A DNA stretch of 64,000 nt from Paenibacillus sp. JNUCC-31 (GTDB taxonomy: Bacteria > Bacillota > Bacilli > Paenibacillales > Paenibacillaceae): assembly GCF_014844075.1 (NCBI RefSeq), contig NZ_CP062165.1, forward strand, positions 1,798,001 through 1,862,000, given 5' to 3'. Below the pieces are notes generated by a model that made no database searches, was not told where the DNA came from, and saw only the letters and a list, made by a program, of their open reading frames with translations. Of the stretch, positions 27,951 to 39,556 are shown in pieces. Made by a program: the position numbers and the translations under genes. Each line of letters opens with the position of its first letter. Position 1 is the first letter of the stretch.

Positions 27951-28859
27951 TTAGTTGGATGCTTTGACAGCTGCTTTAGGTTTTTCTGTTTGTTTACCTT
28001 TGAGTACCAGCCACAACGGAGCGGCGATGTAGATGGAAGAATATGCACCGAACAACGTTCCGATGACCATGGCAAGTGAGAACATGCGAATGGATTCTCC
28101 ACCAAAAATAAACAAGCAGAGCGAAGCGACAAACACGGTGAATGTTGTATTCAGGGAACGTGTCATCGTTTGCGCCAAACTGCGGTTGACTACTTCACGC
28201 AAATCGGCTTTCGTAGTCTTTTTGGCAAAACGCATATTCTCACGAATCCGGTCAAAGATAACGATGGTATCATTGATCGAGAACCCGACAATGGTCAGTA
28301 CAGCCGTAATGAAGGTCAGATTCACTTCCAGACGGAATATCGAGAATACACTAATGACTACAAACGCATCATGGAAAAGCGCAATGACCGCTGCCAAGCC
28401 AAACCGCCATTCAAATCGAATAGCCACGTAGATCATAATTCCGATACTCGCGATGAGAACCGCGTATATGGCATTACGTTCCAGTTCTTTAGCCATCTCC
28501 GGGTCAACCGTGTTGACTTCATAAGAAGCGGTTGAATCCAGCTTGGTGAATTCTTGTTTGAATTTACTTTCCTGAGTTTCATCCAGTACGTTTGAAAAAC
28601 GGACGTTAACCCGATCAGCGCCAGGTGTAATATGAACATCGTTTGCGTCAACGCCAAGCTCAGTCACAATCGGCTTAATTTGTTCTGTCGTGATTGCTTT
28701 GGATACCGTAATATCCACATTTGAACCCGAGCGGAAATCAACTGCATAATTCAAACCAAGGGCCAAAATACTGATAATACCTGCAATCGTCAAAATGATG
28801 GAAAAAGTGTAGGCAATTTTACTGCCCTTAACATAATCAAAATTCCAATTAAAGCGCAC
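27951..28859 (-). CDS. secF: Protein translocase subunit SecF
   Basis: The 302-residue membrane protein has six predicted helices with a periplasmic-type loop after the first. Conserved elements include GLNYAVDFRSGSNVDI near 40-55 and FSINDTIVIFDRIRENMR (about 195-213), the SecF signature. With SecD it uses the proton gradient to help late steps of Sec export. The frame allows a GTG at 28868, but that start touches its Shine-Dalgarno; the GTG at 28859 lies 10 nt behind AAGGAG and is preferred. It overlaps the end of secD by 11 nt, so translational coupling is likely. Confidence 0.94.
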   Translation of the reverse strand: MRFNWNFDYVKGSKIAYTFSIILTIAGIISILALGLNYAVDFRSGSNVDITVSKAITTEQIKPIVTELGVDANDVHITPGADRVNVRFSNVLDETQESKFKQEFTKLDSTASYEVNTVDPEMAKELERNAIYAVLIASIGIMIYVAIRFEWRFGLAAVIALFHDAFVVISVFSIFRLEVNLTFITAVLTIVGFSINDTIVIFDRIRENMRFAKKTTKADLREVVNRSLAQTMTRSLNTTFTVFVASLCLFIFGGESIRMFSLAMVIGTLFGAYSSIYIAAPLWLVLKGKQTEKPKAAVKASN

Positions 28860-30099
28860 GAATTTCACTCTCCTTCACTCCGAAGTACTTAGGCTTCTTC
28901 AATACGTTAGCCCGCACAAGCAGGGTCAACAGGAAGCGGGAGAAGAAAATATTCGTGATAATGCTGGTCACGATGTCAAAAATCAGTACCAGTGCGAAAC
29001 CTTTAACCGCACCTGTACCCATGAAGAACATAACTGCCGCAGCAATGATTGTTGTAATGTTGGAGTCAATGATGGTACGGAACGAGCTCTTACCACCTGC
29101 TCTAACCGAAGACAATATCGACTTGCCGCTCCGCATTTCTTCTTTGATCCGCTCGTACGTAATGATGTTGGCATCCACAGCCATACCTATACCAAGGATA
29201 AATGCCGCGATCCCTGGAAGAGTAAGTACGAATTCTCCCATATAGAAGATTGCAAGTACTAGCCACGTATGCGTAATCAAGGCAAAGCTCGCAATAATCC
29301 CAGGAATACGATACAAACCAATCATGAACACCAAGATAATAATGGAACCAATCAATCCCGCTTTAATCGTCTGGTCCAGAGATAGTTTACCCAGCGTTGC
29401 ACCAACGCTTTGAGAGTACTTCTCTGTCAGTTTCAACGGCAACGCACCCAAATTAATGGTATCACGAAGCTGATTGGCTTCCTCACGAGAGTAATTACCC
29501 GTAATCTGCGCTGAGCCATCACTCAGCTGCTGCTGTACGGTTGGAGCTGACAGCAATTGATCATCCAGATAGATGGCCAATGGTTGTCCAATCAAGCGTT
29601 TGGTGACTTCAGCAAACTTGGCTTTGTCTTTAACCTGGATGTCGATCATCGGCTCGTTCAGTTGGTTGAATACCACTTTGGCGCCATTCTCCACGAACTC
29701 ATTTCCCCGAAGCTCGATTTTGGTGTATTCGCCTTCTTTGTCATTCTTAGCTTTACTGCGGAAGGTCATGACAGCAGGTTCTTTCATTTTGGCTCTAACC
29801 TCAGCCTCGTCGGTAACCCCGGCCAGCTTCAAACGGATCCGGTTCGTTCCTTCAGTTGTTACTTCCGGCTCGCTTGTTCCGAGCGCATTGGCACGGCTCT
29901 CCAGACTTTTTGCTGTTTGCACCAAAGATGCTTTGGTGACTTCCTGTCCTTGCTCCAGTGGCTCTGCTTCATATAGGATCTCGTAGCCTCCTTTTAAATC
30001 AAGGCCCAAGCGTATATTTTTTAGCAGCCCTGGACTTGTGCCCAACATTACTCCTGCGGTCACAAGCACGACCAGAATGAAACTGACGATTCTTTTCAT
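28849..30099 (-). CDS. secD: Protein translocase subunit SecD
   Basis: The open frame starts at 30174, but the ATG at 30099 (MKRIVSFILVV) has AGGAACGGC in front and gives a normal N-terminal helix; the product is 416 residues. The first helix leads into LGLDLKGGYEILYE, the D1 motif, then a large extracellular domain and five C-terminal helices with the AFILGIGMAVDANIITYERIKEE signature (about 300-323). In many Bacillus species SecDF is one polypeptide; here secD and secF are separate, as in other Paenibacillaceae. A terminator at the end of comN lies about 70 nt upstream. Confidence 0.94.
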   Translation of the reverse strand: MKRIVSFILVVLVTAGVMLGTSPGLLKNIRLGLDLKGGYEILYEAEPLEQGQEVTKASLVQTAKSLESRANALGTSEPEVTTEGTNRIRLKLAGVTDEAEVRAKMKEPAVMTFRSKAKNDKEGEYTKIELRGNEFVENGAKVVFNQLNEPMIDIQVKDKAKFAEVTKRLIGQPLAIYLDDQLLSAPTVQQQLSDGSAQITGNYSREEANQLRDTINLGALPLKLTEKYSQSVGATLGKLSLDQTIKAGLIGSIIILVFMIGLYRIPGIIASFALITHTWLVLAIFYMGEFVLTLPGIAAFILGIGMAVDANIITYERIKEEMRSGKSILSSVRAGGKSSFRTIIDSNITTIIAAAVMFFMGTGAVKGFALVLIFDIVTSIITNIFFSRFLLTLLVRANVLKKPKYFGVKESEIRAL

Positions 30100-30171
30100 G
30101 CCGTTCCTAGATCCCCTTTCGTTCTCAATATTCCTATTATAGCGATGCCGTAAAAAGCAGTCAATTTCCAA

Positions 30172-30204
30172 CAAAAAAGATCCCTTTCGCTAGAAAGAGG
30201 ACCC
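30172..30204 (-). terminator. Terminator overlapping the 3' end of comN
   Basis: On the minus strand GGTCCTCTTTC pairs with GAAAGGGATC and six T follow. The stem covers the comN stop codon region and separates it from secD. Confidence 0.7.
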
Positions 30205-30438
30205 CCGGTATGCAGACACGGTCATAAAGTTCATAAAGCTTGTTGCTTTCAGTGACAAAATGTCGTTCACCAGCTGGTGAAGCGGTGGAATGCCCTGCTT
30301 TTCATATTTATGACTGACGCAATTCCAGACATCTTTGCTGGTGACATATTCGTAACCGACAAGCCTTAATTCCTCTGCCTTGCTGCGGCAGAGCATCTCT
30401 ATAGACTGTTCCAACTCCACATCATTCATTTCTTCCAA
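30190..30438 (-). CDS. comN: Post-transcriptional regulator ComN
   Basis: This 82-residue protein (starting MEEMNDVELEQSIEMLC) is mostly helical, with EELRLVGYEYVTSKDVWNCVSHKYEK as its most conserved part. It matches the ComN/YrzD family and lies in its standard place between spoVB and secD. In B. subtilis, ComN controls comE mRNA post-transcriptionally and localises with DivIVA. It is divergent from spoVB, with about 215 nt between. The alternative ATG at codon 4 is possible. Confidence 0.82.
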   Translation of the reverse strand: MEEMNDVELEQSIEMLCRSKAEELRLVGYEYVTSKDVWNCVSHKYEKQGIPPLHQLVNDILSLKATSFMNFMTVSAYRGSSF

Positions 30439-30654
30439 CGGGGAGCCTCCCTTCGTACATCCAAGCCTTTATGCGGCATCAATATTACATGATTCGACTT
30501 TACCCGATCATATTCCTTCTTGCTGATGATGGATCTTTTTGTTAATCGTGTCCAAGTTGTCATGAGAAGATAAAGGACTGGCATAGGATGAAGAACAACG
30601 GCTTTGTCCCGTTTATGAAAATCTGTACTTTTCAACCGGGAAAGAGGGGTATTC

Positions 30655-32268
30655 TTGAAGAAACAGACATTTATCCAGGGAGCCATGATCCTGCTCGCGG
30701 CAGGCATTATCAATCGGATTCTGGGCTTCATCCCACGCATTGCGCTGCCACGGGTCATCGGTGCAGAAGGTGTTGGCATCTACCAACTAAGCTACCCCTT
30801 TTTCATCGTGCTTGTCACATTAATTACAGGCGGTATCCCACTGGCTGTAGCCAAGCTCGTTGCCGAGGCGGATACAGGTGCCAACCGCTATTCACCCCAG
30901 CGAATTCTGCAAATCAGCTTGAGCTTTACACTAACTCTTGGTGTTGTGTTTATGTTTTTGTGTATCATCTTCGCTCCTTGGGTCACTCGTTATGTTCTGA
31001 CAGATGAGAGAGTATATCATACGTTTGTCAGCATGAGTCCCATGATTGCCATCATCGCCGTATCTGCTGTCTACAGAGGTTATTTTCAGGGTAAACAGAA
31101 CATGATGCCTACAGCCATTTCATCCATTGTTGAAACCATCATTCGTATAATCTGTGTGATCTGGTTTGCGTGGCTCCTTTTACCCCAGGGTATTGCCCAA
31201 GCTGCAGCAGGCGCCATGTTGGGAGCACTTGTCGGTGAATTCTTCGGCATGCTCGTATTATTGTGGAACTATGCTAGACAGAAAAAGGAATCAGGTCTTG
31301 ATTCACCTCATTCCATTCGGACTTCTCGCATCGAATCCAAGTCGAAAGTGTTAAAGGAGTCAACCGGTTCAGAGCCTGGACTACTACGTCGCTTACTTGC
31401 CATTTCGGTTCCCGTTACTGCTGGGAGATTAGTCGGTTCCCTGTCTTATCTGGCTGAGACCATTGTTACCGCACAGAGTCTCGCTCTTGCGGGTATCTCC
31501 AAAGGACTCGCTACGGCTCAATATGGTGCGTTACAAGGCATGATAATTCCACTGCTGTTATTACCTGGTGCATTAACGTCCTCTTTAGCCACATCACTTG
31601 TGCCTTCATTGTCAGAGGCTTCTGCTCAAGGTGATCGTGCCCTGATTCATAAACGAATGCACCAGGCCTTGCGACTGGCACTCGTAACAGGTGCTCCATT
31701 TTCTGTATTTATGTATGTGCTTGCCGAACCGATGTGTCTCATGCTGTACAATGATGCATCGATTGGAAGCATGCTTAAGCTCATGGCTCCTTTTGCTTTG
31801 TTTATCTATATCCAGGCTCCACTTCAAGCGGCCCTTCAGGCGCTGGATCGTCCGGGGAAGGCACTGCTCAATACGTTTATTGGTGCGGTTATCAAGATTA
31901 CGTTAATTTTAATGCTCGCATCCCGGCCGGAATATGGGATTTTTGGAGCGGTCATTGCCATTTGTGTGAACTCCACGATCGTTACTCTTCTACACGCAAG
32001 AAGTGTGCGCAGCCTGCTTCAGTTCCGTTTCAAAATCATGGATTGGGTCAAAACAGGGACGGGTATGGTCATCATGGGGGCCGCTACACTTGTTGTTTAT
32101 GAACAGACTATAACTTTGCTTCCGTTCTGGCTCAGAATGATTCTCGCACCTTTTGTTGGTTTGATCGTTTATTTCATCGTTATGGGGTGGACTAAAATGA
32201 TTGATTTTCACGATCTTTCCCGTGCTCCCATCATCGGCTCTTGGTTTAAGCGCCGTTCCCGTAAATAA
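30655..32268 (+). CDS. spoVB: Stage V sporulation protein B, MATE/MOP-type flippase
   Basis: The 537-residue protein starts at TTG after AAAGAGGGG. It has about 14 membrane helices with polysaccharide-transporter (MOP superfamily) features: IINRILGFIPRIALPRVIGAEGVGIYQL at the N terminus and a second repeat near GRLVGSLSYLAETIVTAQSL (about 258-278). SpoVB is needed for spore cortex formation, probably by flipping lipid-linked peptidoglycan precursors. It occupies its conserved position next to comN and secDF. It is convergent with the DUF421 gene, with only two nucleotides between stops and no separate terminator. Confidence 0.9.
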   Translation: MKKQTFIQGAMILLAAGIINRILGFIPRIALPRVIGAEGVGIYQLSYPFFIVLVTLITGGIPLAVAKLVAEADTGANRYSPQRILQISLSFTLTLGVVFMFLCIIFAPWVTRYVLTDERVYHTFVSMSPMIAIIAVSAVYRGYFQGKQNMMPTAISSIVETIIRIICVIWFAWLLLPQGIAQAAAGAMLGALVGEFFGMLVLLWNYARQKKESGLDSPHSIRTSRIESKSKVLKESTGSEPGLLRRLLAISVPVTAGRLVGSLSYLAETIVTAQSLALAGISKGLATAQYGALQGMIIPLLLLPGALTSSLATSLVPSLSEASAQGDRALIHKRMHQALRLALVTGAPFSVFMYVLAEPMCLMLYNDASIGSMLKLMAPFALFIYIQAPLQAALQALDRPGKALLNTFIGAVIKITLILMLASRPEYGIFGAVIAICVNSTIVTLLHARSVRSLLQFRFKIMDWVKTGTGMVIMGAATLVVYEQTITLLPFWLRMILAPFVGLIVYFIVMGWTKMIDFHDLSRAPIIGSWFKRRSRK

Positions 32269-32270
32269 AT

Positions 32271-33017
32271 TTACTTTTCATCTTTCAAACTTACGTATAT
32301 TTTGCCGTTATGGTCGATGGAGCATATAAATACATCCTTAAAATCAAGAATGCCCTTTCCCTGAATCTGATTTTTAAGCCAAAACCGTGTTTTCTGAATC
32401 AGCTCAAGGTTCTGGTCCTGCACTTTACCATCCATGATCAGGGGTAGGGGAAGCCCTTCATATTTAATATTTTGGAAACCATCGATCTTCTCTCTTCTTG
32501 CTTTTTGTATGCTATTTGTAGCTCCATCCTTCCCGGCATTGTTGCCATTCTCGGAGGGGTGACTTTTGGGAAATACGGTTAACTTGCCTGTCGTCTCCAA
32601 AATGGCGAATTCCACTTCACCAATGCTGTCGATATTCTGTTCACGGAGCTGAAGCAGAAGGTCATCCAGATTATATCGCTGCTTGCGCATCTCATCCCGA
32701 TGCAATGTTCCCTTGGAAATCAAGACCGTCGGTTTCCCATCAATCATTAGCCGTAATTTACGGCTCTTGAGACTTAGATAAGCCATGATAATCTGCACAA
32801 CAAGTACTGTGAGCATAGGTACGATACCATGAAACAACGGCTTATTGGTATCTTCGATCACAAATGCAGCAATCTCTGCAAGCATAATGGAAACGACCAG
32901 ATCAAACATGGACAGCTTCCCAATTTCCCGTTTGCCCATCAGTCTGATCGCTCCGTAAACGATAAAATACATGAGAATGGTTCGGAAAATATGTGCTCCG
33001 ATATCTGATAAGTTCAC
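32271..33017 (-). CDS. DUF421 (YetF/YrbG-family) membrane protein
   Basis: The frame is open to 33038, but the GTG at 33017 is preceded by GGAAGGAGGAACCCTGTT, so it is taken as the start (248 residues). Three N-terminal helices (about 5-85) contain the family element VYGAIRLMGKREIGKLSMFDLVVSIMLAEIA. The cytoplasmic part is alpha/beta with a family-type TGKLTVF strand and a charged linker. YrbG occurs at this place in Bacillus, between spoVB and yajC. The biochemical role is unknown. Confidence 0.85.
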   Translation of the reverse strand: MNLSDIGAHIFRTILMYFIVYGAIRLMGKREIGKLSMFDLVVSIMLAEIAAFVIEDTNKPLFHGIVPMLTVLVVQIIMAYLSLKSRKLRLMIDGKPTVLISKGTLHRDEMRKQRYNLDDLLLQLREQNIDSIGEVEFAILETTGKLTVFPKSHPSENGNNAGKDGATNSIQKARREKIDGFQNIKYEGLPLPLIMDGKVQDQNLELIQKTRFWLKNQIQGKGILDFKDVFICSIDHNGKIYVSLKDEK

Positions 33018-33202
33018 AACAGGGTTCCTCCTTCCCAATATGAGTTTTTACACAGGTACCTGATGCGTAATCTTTATTTTGACCTGAAGCTCACATGCTC
33101 ATGCAAATATAATGTGTTCATTTAATGGAAAATTCAGTTCATAAGTCCGAAGGCTTGACCATACACTGTATTAACTTCAAACTTGTACAAGGGGGTTGCT
33201 TC

Positions 33203-33595
33203 ATGCAGTTGATTCGCCGAATGGTTTCATTTCGAATGTCTAACCCGACTCTTTCCGGCCTCTGTCATGCCTTTGTGTGGATGTTGCTGGGTGCACTGAT
33301 TCTTTCCTTCTTTCTTTGGATGACTGGAATGCGGGAACAGGACCTTTCTCTGTATACGTACGTAGTTCATGGATTGTCCTTGCTGGTCGGCGGATTTATA
33401 TCTGGCAAAAGGTCAGGGGAGCGAGGCTGGTACTATGGAGGTATTACCGGAATCATCTATGGAGTTATCGTGTTGCTGATCGGATTTCTGGCACTCGATG
33501 CTTCATTCAATTGGAAAGATAGTCTGCAGCTTGCAAGTGCATTCCTGATCTCTGCTCTCGGTGGCATATTCGGGGTCAATACACGCAGATCATAG
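33203..33595 (+). CDS. TIGR04086-type small membrane protein (YrzE-like)
   Basis: The frame opens at 33125, but the ATG at 33203 is the better start because GGGGGTTGC lies just upstream; this gives 130 residues with four membrane helices. Conserved pieces are LLGALILSFFLWMTGM in the first hydrophobic segment and LVGGFISGKRSGERGWYYGGITGIIYG in the middle. Small proteins of this family are found in Bacillales and Clostridia next to yajC and spoVB. No function is known. It is read opposite to its neighbours. Confidence 0.78.
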   Translation: MQLIRRMVSFRMSNPTLSGLCHAFVWMLLGALILSFFLWMTGMREQDLSLYTYVVHGLSLLVGGFISGKRSGERGWYYGGITGIIYGVIVLLIGFLALDASFNWKDSLQLASAFLISALGGIFGVNTRRS

Positions 33596-33627
33596 AAGAA
33601 GTTCAGAGGTATGTTTAGTTCATAAAA

Positions 33628-33669
33628 ATAAAAAAGAGAACCGGGCCTCCAAAAGAGATCCGGTTCTCT
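33628..33669. terminator. Bidirectional terminator between the YrzE-like gene and yajC
   Basis: AGAGAACCGG pairs with CCGGTTCTCT. On the minus strand the stem is followed by a long T run that ends the ruvCAB-queA-tgt-yajC transcript. Confidence 0.85.
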
Positions 33670-33740
33670 GAACAAGAAGAATACGCTGCAAACGTACTCA
33701 TAGCCTTACAGGCTATTAAAGGTTATTGAACATCTATGAT

Positions 33741-34055
33741 TTATTCAACCGATGTTTCACGGGCAACTGCACTGCTAATCGCATTACGATCAAATGTAAG
33801 TTTGGTTACATCGTTAACACGCAATACAACCACGTCATCCGTGATTTCAGCAATGGTACCGTGAAGGCCACCGATTGTAACAATTTTATCACCTTTTTTC
33901 AACTGGCCAAGCATTGCGTTACGTTGTTTCTGCTTTTTGTTCTGTGGACGAATCATCAAGAAGTAAAAAATTGCAACCATGAGTACCAAAGGTACGATCA
34001 AAGATACAATTCCTCCGCCCGCATTGGCCGTTGTAGCTGTTAATCCTTGGAACAT
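33741..34055 (-). CDS. yajC: Preprotein translocase subunit YajC
   Basis: The 104-residue protein has a single hydrophobic segment (about 15-35), then the YajC consensus FLMIRPQNKKQKQRNAMLGQLKKGDKIVTIGGLHGTI. It associates with SecDF in the membrane. It is the last gene of the ruvC-ruvA-ruvB-spoIID-like-queA-tgt-yajC unit, 65 nt after tgt. The ATG follows AAGGGGGAGTTTGA. Confidence 0.93.
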   Translation of the reverse strand: MFQGLTATTANAGGGIVSLIVPLVLMVAIFYFLMIRPQNKKQKQRNAMLGQLKKGDKIVTIGGLHGTIAEITDDVVVLRVNDVTKLTFDRNAISSAVARETSVE

Positions 34056-34120
34056 TCAAACTCCCCCTTATCGACTATACATACAAATAACCTTGTTACT
34101 TCGGTTCCGCAAAAACCTGA

Positions 34121-35260
<1,140 letters not shown>

Positions 35261-35297
35261 TTATAATCATCCTCTAGAAATTAATCGTATTGCCTTA

Positions 35298-36326
35298 TTA
35301 ATAAATCAGCATAGCATCGCCAAAGCTAAAGAAACGGTATTGCTCCTTAATCGCTTCTTCATATGCCTGCATAATATGCTCTCTACCCGCCAGCGCACTG
35401 ACCAGCATAACCAACGTTGATTTCGGGAGATGAAAATTCGTAAGCATTCCGTCGATCACTTTGAATGTATATCCCGGGTAAATAAAGATCTTGGTCCAGC
35501 CACTACTTTCTTGCAACTGTCCATTCTCAAACTTGCTACCTACCGTTTCCAGTGTTCGACAACTCGTTGTCCCTACCGCATATATACGGTTGCCACGTTT
35601 TTTCGTTTCATTAATCAGATCCGCCGTCTCTTGAGACAAGGAATAATATTCCTCATGCATGACATGCTCTTCCACAACATCAACCGACATCGGCCGGAAA
35701 GTTCCAAGTCCAACGTGGAGGGTAATGAAAGCTACATTAACGCCCTTGTCCCGAATTCGATCCAACAGTTCTTCTGTAAAATGTAGTCCTGCTGTTGGGG
35801 CAGCAGCCGATCCTTCGTGTTTCGCATAGACCGTTTGATACCTTTCCCGGTCATCCAATGTCTCTTTGATATAAGGGGGCAAAGGCATTTCACCCAGGCG
35901 GTCCAGAATCTCCTGAAAAATCCCATCATAGGAGAACGTAAGCATGCGAGCGCCCATTTCGCCTTCTTCATCAATGACTGCCTTGAGCTCGTCGCCAAAA
36001 ACGATGACGGAACCAGCTTTCAGCTTCTTGCCTGGTTTAACCAGCGCTTCCCAACGATCGCCTTCCACGTTTTTGAGCAAAAGCACTTCTGCCTTTGCTC
36101 CAGTATCCTCTTTGGTTCCAAACAACCTGGCTGGAAGAACACGAGTATCGTTTAACACCAGTGTATCCCCTGGCTGAAGGAATTCAATAATATCAGGAAA
36201 CGTGTGATGTTTAACTTCACCGCTTTTCTTATTTAAGGTCAGTAACCGGGACGCCGTGCGATCAAGCAATGGTGTCTGTGCAATGAGTTGCTCCGGTAAT
36301 TCAAAATCATATAAGTTCACATTCAT
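35298..36326 (-). CDS. queA: S-adenosylmethionine:tRNA ribosyltransferase-isomerase
   Basis: The start is set at the ATG at 36326 ([17 protein letters not shown]), with AAGGAATG upstream; the open frame reaches 36356 but would overlap the gene before it. The 342-residue protein has the QueA signatures: [15 protein letters not shown] (about 64-78), [13 protein letters not shown] (about 172-184) and a C-terminal [12 protein letters not shown]. It converts preQ1 in tRNA to epoxyqueuosine. The gene lies between the SpoIID-like gene and tgt in one operon. Confidence 0.96.
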   Translation of the reverse strand: MNVNLYDFELPEQLIAQTPLLDRTASRLLTLNKKSGEVKHHTFPDIIEFLQPGDTLVLNDTRVLPARLFGTKEDTGAKAEVLLLKNVEGDRWEALVKPGKKLKAGSVIVFGDELKAVIDEEGEMGARMLTFSYDGIFQEILDRLGEMPLPPYIKETLDDRERYQTVYAKHEGSAAAPTAGLHFTEELLDRIRDKGVNVAFITLHVGLGTFRPMSVDVVEEHVMHEEYYSLSQETADLINETKKRGNRIYAVGTTSCRTLETVGSKFENGQLQESSGWTKIFIYPGYTFKVIDGMLTNFHLPKSTLVMLVSALAGREHIMQAYEEAIKEQYRFFSFGDAMLIY

Positions 36327-36333
36327 TTTAGTT

Positions 36334-38421
36334 TCATTCCTTAACAATAGTCGCATTTTGATAATAGTGTTTCAATATTGCCTGGTAATCATACCCTTCG
36401 TCTGCCATGCCTTTGGCTCCCCATTGGGACAAGCCCAATCCGTGACCGTTGCCCTGGCCGATGAACATGAAGGTTTGGCCCTGGGTTACAGCTCTCGCTT
36501 GACCCTCAGCACTCATCACCACAAGAGCATTACTGGATGATGTTCCTGTGCCTGAGGCAGATAGCACAGCAGCACCCTGTGAGCCTGTTTTGCTTGCCGT
36601 TTTGCCGTCAGCGCCTAATACAGTATAACTTCCGGTCCCTGCAATATCAAATAAGGTGCTCGGTAATCCGCCTAAAGCGGAACGGTACGTATCTCCATAT
36701 TTTACTGTCATGGGCTGCCCGTTGGCAGTGACTTCAAGAGTTCTTCCGGAAGGCCCTCGTTTGGTCACTTCCAGCGTTGAGATGGAAGAGGGTACAGCTG
36801 TAGTCGTTTTACCCTGCAGGGATTTAACCAACTGGGCTGATGTGAATGGTCCTCTTACCCAAGCATAGTCATTGGATTGCGGCACTTTGGCCAGAACTAC
36901 AGCTTCGTTGCCTGGATTCAACTTCGCTACCGGTTCAACGTTGGATTGAATTAACGGAACGGGACGGACATTCGTATTTTGGGCAGTAACCGTAACTTTG
37001 GCTAGCCCGGCATCTGTTTTGGTTGTCAGTTCCTTTACATTATCTTCACGGATGTACCCGCTGACTCCAGAGCTGAGCAGTACATGATACCATGTATGTA
37101 AGCCTGCTTGAGCCGATGTGTCCCCACGGCTGTCCACATTACTGAACACACCCGCTCCTCCATTCCATACCTCGGACGGATGAGCCGTCTGTCCTCCTGC
37201 ATTAGAAGAGAACACGGCTTCAACGATTTTACCTCCGCTCTTGATGACTTCTCCAGCAGTCGCATCAACCGCGCTGGTGACTTTGTCATTCTCTGAACCT
37301 ATGCCGTTATAGGCCTGACTCAGCGTGGTATCCACGACATTAGCAATCTTAAAACGCTCCCCTTGTTGAAGTGCATATGAGCGTGCAGCAACAGCCTGTA
37401 CTTTCAGAGCTTCTGCTGGCCAGGAGGAATACACCTCTGCACCGACGACCGAATACAGGTATTGCTCCAGTGAAACTACATTCACTAACGCAAGGTCTCC
37501 ACCCACGATGCTAATTTCCATGTCTCCGCGATACGTTCGCTGGGAGCGTTCCAACACCTTGATTCCACTACCATCTCCCTGCACCAATGCCTTGGCTTCA
37601 TTGCCTGCAATGGTGTAATGCGGAGCCGTCTTTAATGTGTCGGTACTTAAACCCGCATCCTGACGAATTATAAGTGCGGCACTATTACTATTTACAGGAG
37701 ACAGCCTTACTCCTGGAACACTGGCTTCTACATTATTTTTCAGTGCGGATAAATCTGCATCACTTGCAGCTTCTCCGATCCATACCGTGTACCCCGGAGT
37801 ACCACCACTCAGTTGCAGTACCGTATAGGAGGTAAAACCTGCTCCAGCTATGGAAGACTGCGTAGCCTCAGCCTCTTGAAGCGAACTGTATGTTCCCGTA
37901 GAGAGACGTTTGCTGCCCGTCACTGCGGGCTGTTGACCGCCGAGTTGAGTTGCTGCTACTTTCTGCACACGTGCTACAGCTTGTCTAGCTAACTCTTCTG
38001 TAGCATAATTCCCTGTGTACAGCTGATAAGTAGTTTTCCCACTCAGAGACGTTGTGAATAACAATGGCTTGTCACTGGTTGCCTGCAACAATTTTGCAGC
38101 TGCTGCCGCCGTTTTGAAATCACCTGTTTCCAACACTTTTACGCGGAATCCATCCGCAGTGAAACGAATTTGTCCTGCTGGAAGAGTTATACTTGCTCCG
38201 CTTTCCGAACCGATATTCCAAGTTCCACTCGATTCAAGCGTAATCAGTGGTGTAGTCGATTTATACGTACTTCCCAGGTTCGCAAACATGGCTACCCGGA
38301 TCATCTGCCCGTCACTTTCAGCGGCATAAACCGGCACTTGTAGGCATCCTACTGTCAACAAAGCTGCGGCCAATACCTTTAAACGCCGACTCCACTTTTT
38401 AGTTTGCATTACGTTTCCCAC
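36334..38421 (-). CDS. SpoIID/LytB-domain secreted protein with SPOR-like and SH3-like parts
   Basis: Three starts are possible; the GTG at 38421 has GAGGAG 7 nt upstream and is chosen (695 residues). Numbering here counts from the upstream ATG at 38439. A signal peptide ends near VYAAE (38-41). Two SPOR-like segments (about 95-235) contain [19 protein letters not shown]. The SpoIID part starts near 285 with [38 protein letters not shown] residues and SSNAGGQT (411-418). It ends with [17 protein letters not shown] (664-680). About 240 residues lie between these halves, including an SH3-like [13 protein letters not shown] segment. SpoIID-type proteins cleave denuded glycan. It lies inside the ruv-que operon. 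Whether it acts in sporulation or in growth is unknown. Confidence 0.82.
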   Translation of the reverse strand: MGNVMQTKKWSRRLKVLAAALLTVGCLQVPVYAAESDGQMIRVAMFANLGSTYKSTTPLITLESSGTWNIGSESGASITLPAGQIRFTADGFRVKVLETGDFKTAAAAAKLLQATSDKPLLFTTSLSGKTTYQLYTGNYATEELARQAVARVQKVAATQLGGQQPAVTGSKRLSTGTYSSLQEAEATQSSIAGAGFTSYTVLQLSGGTPGYTVWIGEAASDADLSALKNNVEASVPGVRLSPVNSNSAALIIRQDAGLSTDTLKTAPHYTIAGNEAKALVQGDGSGIKVLERSQRTYRGDMEISIVGGDLALVNVVSLEQYLYSVVGAEVYSSWPAEALKVQAVAARSYALQQGERFKIANVVDTTLSQAYNGIGSENDKVTSAVDATAGEVIKSGGKIVEAVFSSNAGGQTAHPSEVWNGGAGVFSNVDSRGDTSAQAGLHTWYHVLLSSGVSGYIREDNVKELTTKTDAGLAKVTVTAQNTNVRPVPLIQSNVEPVAKLNPGNEAVVLAKVPQSNDYAWVRGPFTSAQLVKSLQGKTTTAVPSSISTLEVTKRGPSGRTLEVTANGQPMTVKYGDTYRSALGGLPSTLFDIAGTGSYTVLGADGKTASKTGSQGAAVLSASGTGTSSSNALVVMSAEGQARAVTQGQTFMFIGQGNGHGLGLSQWGAKGMADEGYDYQAILKHYYQNATIVKE

Positions 38422-38490
38422 GATCAGGCTCCTCTCCATGTTGGTCCCAATTTTTATATAAGATGAATCCGATGGATATAAAATCTTAAA

Positions 38491-39507
38491 TTACTTCCCA
38501 TCTCTCGGTGGAACGGGCAGACCTAAATGATGATAAGCCATATCCGTTACGATCCTGCCTCTTGGTGTACGTTGAAGCATCCCAATCTGCAGCAAATAAG
38601 GCTCGTAGACATCCTCAATGGTCTGACTCTCCTCACCAATTGTAGCGGCTATCGTATCCAACCCCACTGGGCCTCCCCGGAAACTGTTGATCATTGATTT
38701 GAGCATCTTGTGATCAATCTCGTCGAGACCCCGCGGATCGATCTGAAGTCGTTGCAGCGCTTCTTCCGCCAGTGCCTGTGTGATGATGCCATCACCCCGT
38801 ACCTGAGCAAAGTCACGCACTCTTTTCAGAAGTCGATTAGCGATCCTCGGCGTCCCACGGGAGCGCAATGCAATCTCTTCGGCTGCATTACCTACAATCT
38901 CCACCCCTAAAATCTCTGAGGCTCGTGAGACGATGTAGGCCAGCTCATCCACCGTGTAAAATTCCAGACGACTAATTACGCCAAACCGGTCTCTAAGAGG
39001 CGCAGACAGCAAGCCTGCACGCGTTGTAGCGCCAATCAATGTAAACGATGGCAGATCTAGACGTACGGAGCGGGCACTTGGACCTTTACCAATCATGATA
39101 TCCAACGCAAAGTCCTCCATGGCCGGGTACATCACTTCTTCTACCGTACGATGAAGACGATGGATCTCGTCAATAAACAGGACGTCCCCTTCTTGCAGGT
39201 TTGTGAGCAACGCTGCCAGGTCACCTGGGCGTTCAATTGCAGGTCCCGATGTCGTCCGCAGGTTAACGCCCAATTCGTTGGCTATAATATTGGCAAGTGT
39301 TGTTTTTCCCAGTCCGGGTGGACCATATAACAACACATGATCGAGTGCCTCATTACGCATTTTGGCGGCCTCAATGTATATTTTCAAATTTTCCTTGACC
39401 TGGTTCTGCCCAATATATTCATTCAGATACCGGGGACGAAGGCTCAGCTCAACCGCCTGGTCCTCCATCATCAGGTTCGCGGAAATAATCCGGTCATCCA
39501 TATTCAT
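38491..39507 (-). CDS. ruvB: Holliday junction branch migration ATPase RuvB
   Basis: The 338-residue AAA+ protein has Walker [12 protein letters not shown] (about 62-72), Walker [11 protein letters not shown], sensor 1 GATTRAG, and a C-terminal winged helix with [17 protein letters not shown]. It drives branch migration as hexameric rings with RuvA. Two nearby ATGs (39507 and 39501) both fit AAAGGTAGGG; the upstream one is kept. It lies about 50 nt after ruvA. Confidence 0.96.
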   Translation of the reverse strand: MNMDDRIISANLMMEDQAVELSLRPRYLNEYIGQNQVKENLKIYIEAAKMRNEALDHVLLYGPPGLGKTTLANIIANELGVNLRTTSGPAIERPGDLAALLTNLQEGDVLFIDEIHRLHRTVEEVMYPAMEDFALDIMIGKGPSARSVRLDLPSFTLIGATTRAGLLSAPLRDRFGVISRLEFYTVDELAYIVSRASEILGVEIVGNAAEEIALRSRGTPRIANRLLKRVRDFAQVRGDGIITQALAEEALQRLQIDPRGLDEIDHKMLKSMINSFRGGPVGLDTIAATIGEESQTIEDVYEPYLLQIGMLQRTPRGRIVTDMAYHHLGLPVPPRDGK

Positions 39508-39556
39508 CCCTACCTTTTTTGTGCGGGTTACTGCTTAATTCAATATGCAAAATGTA

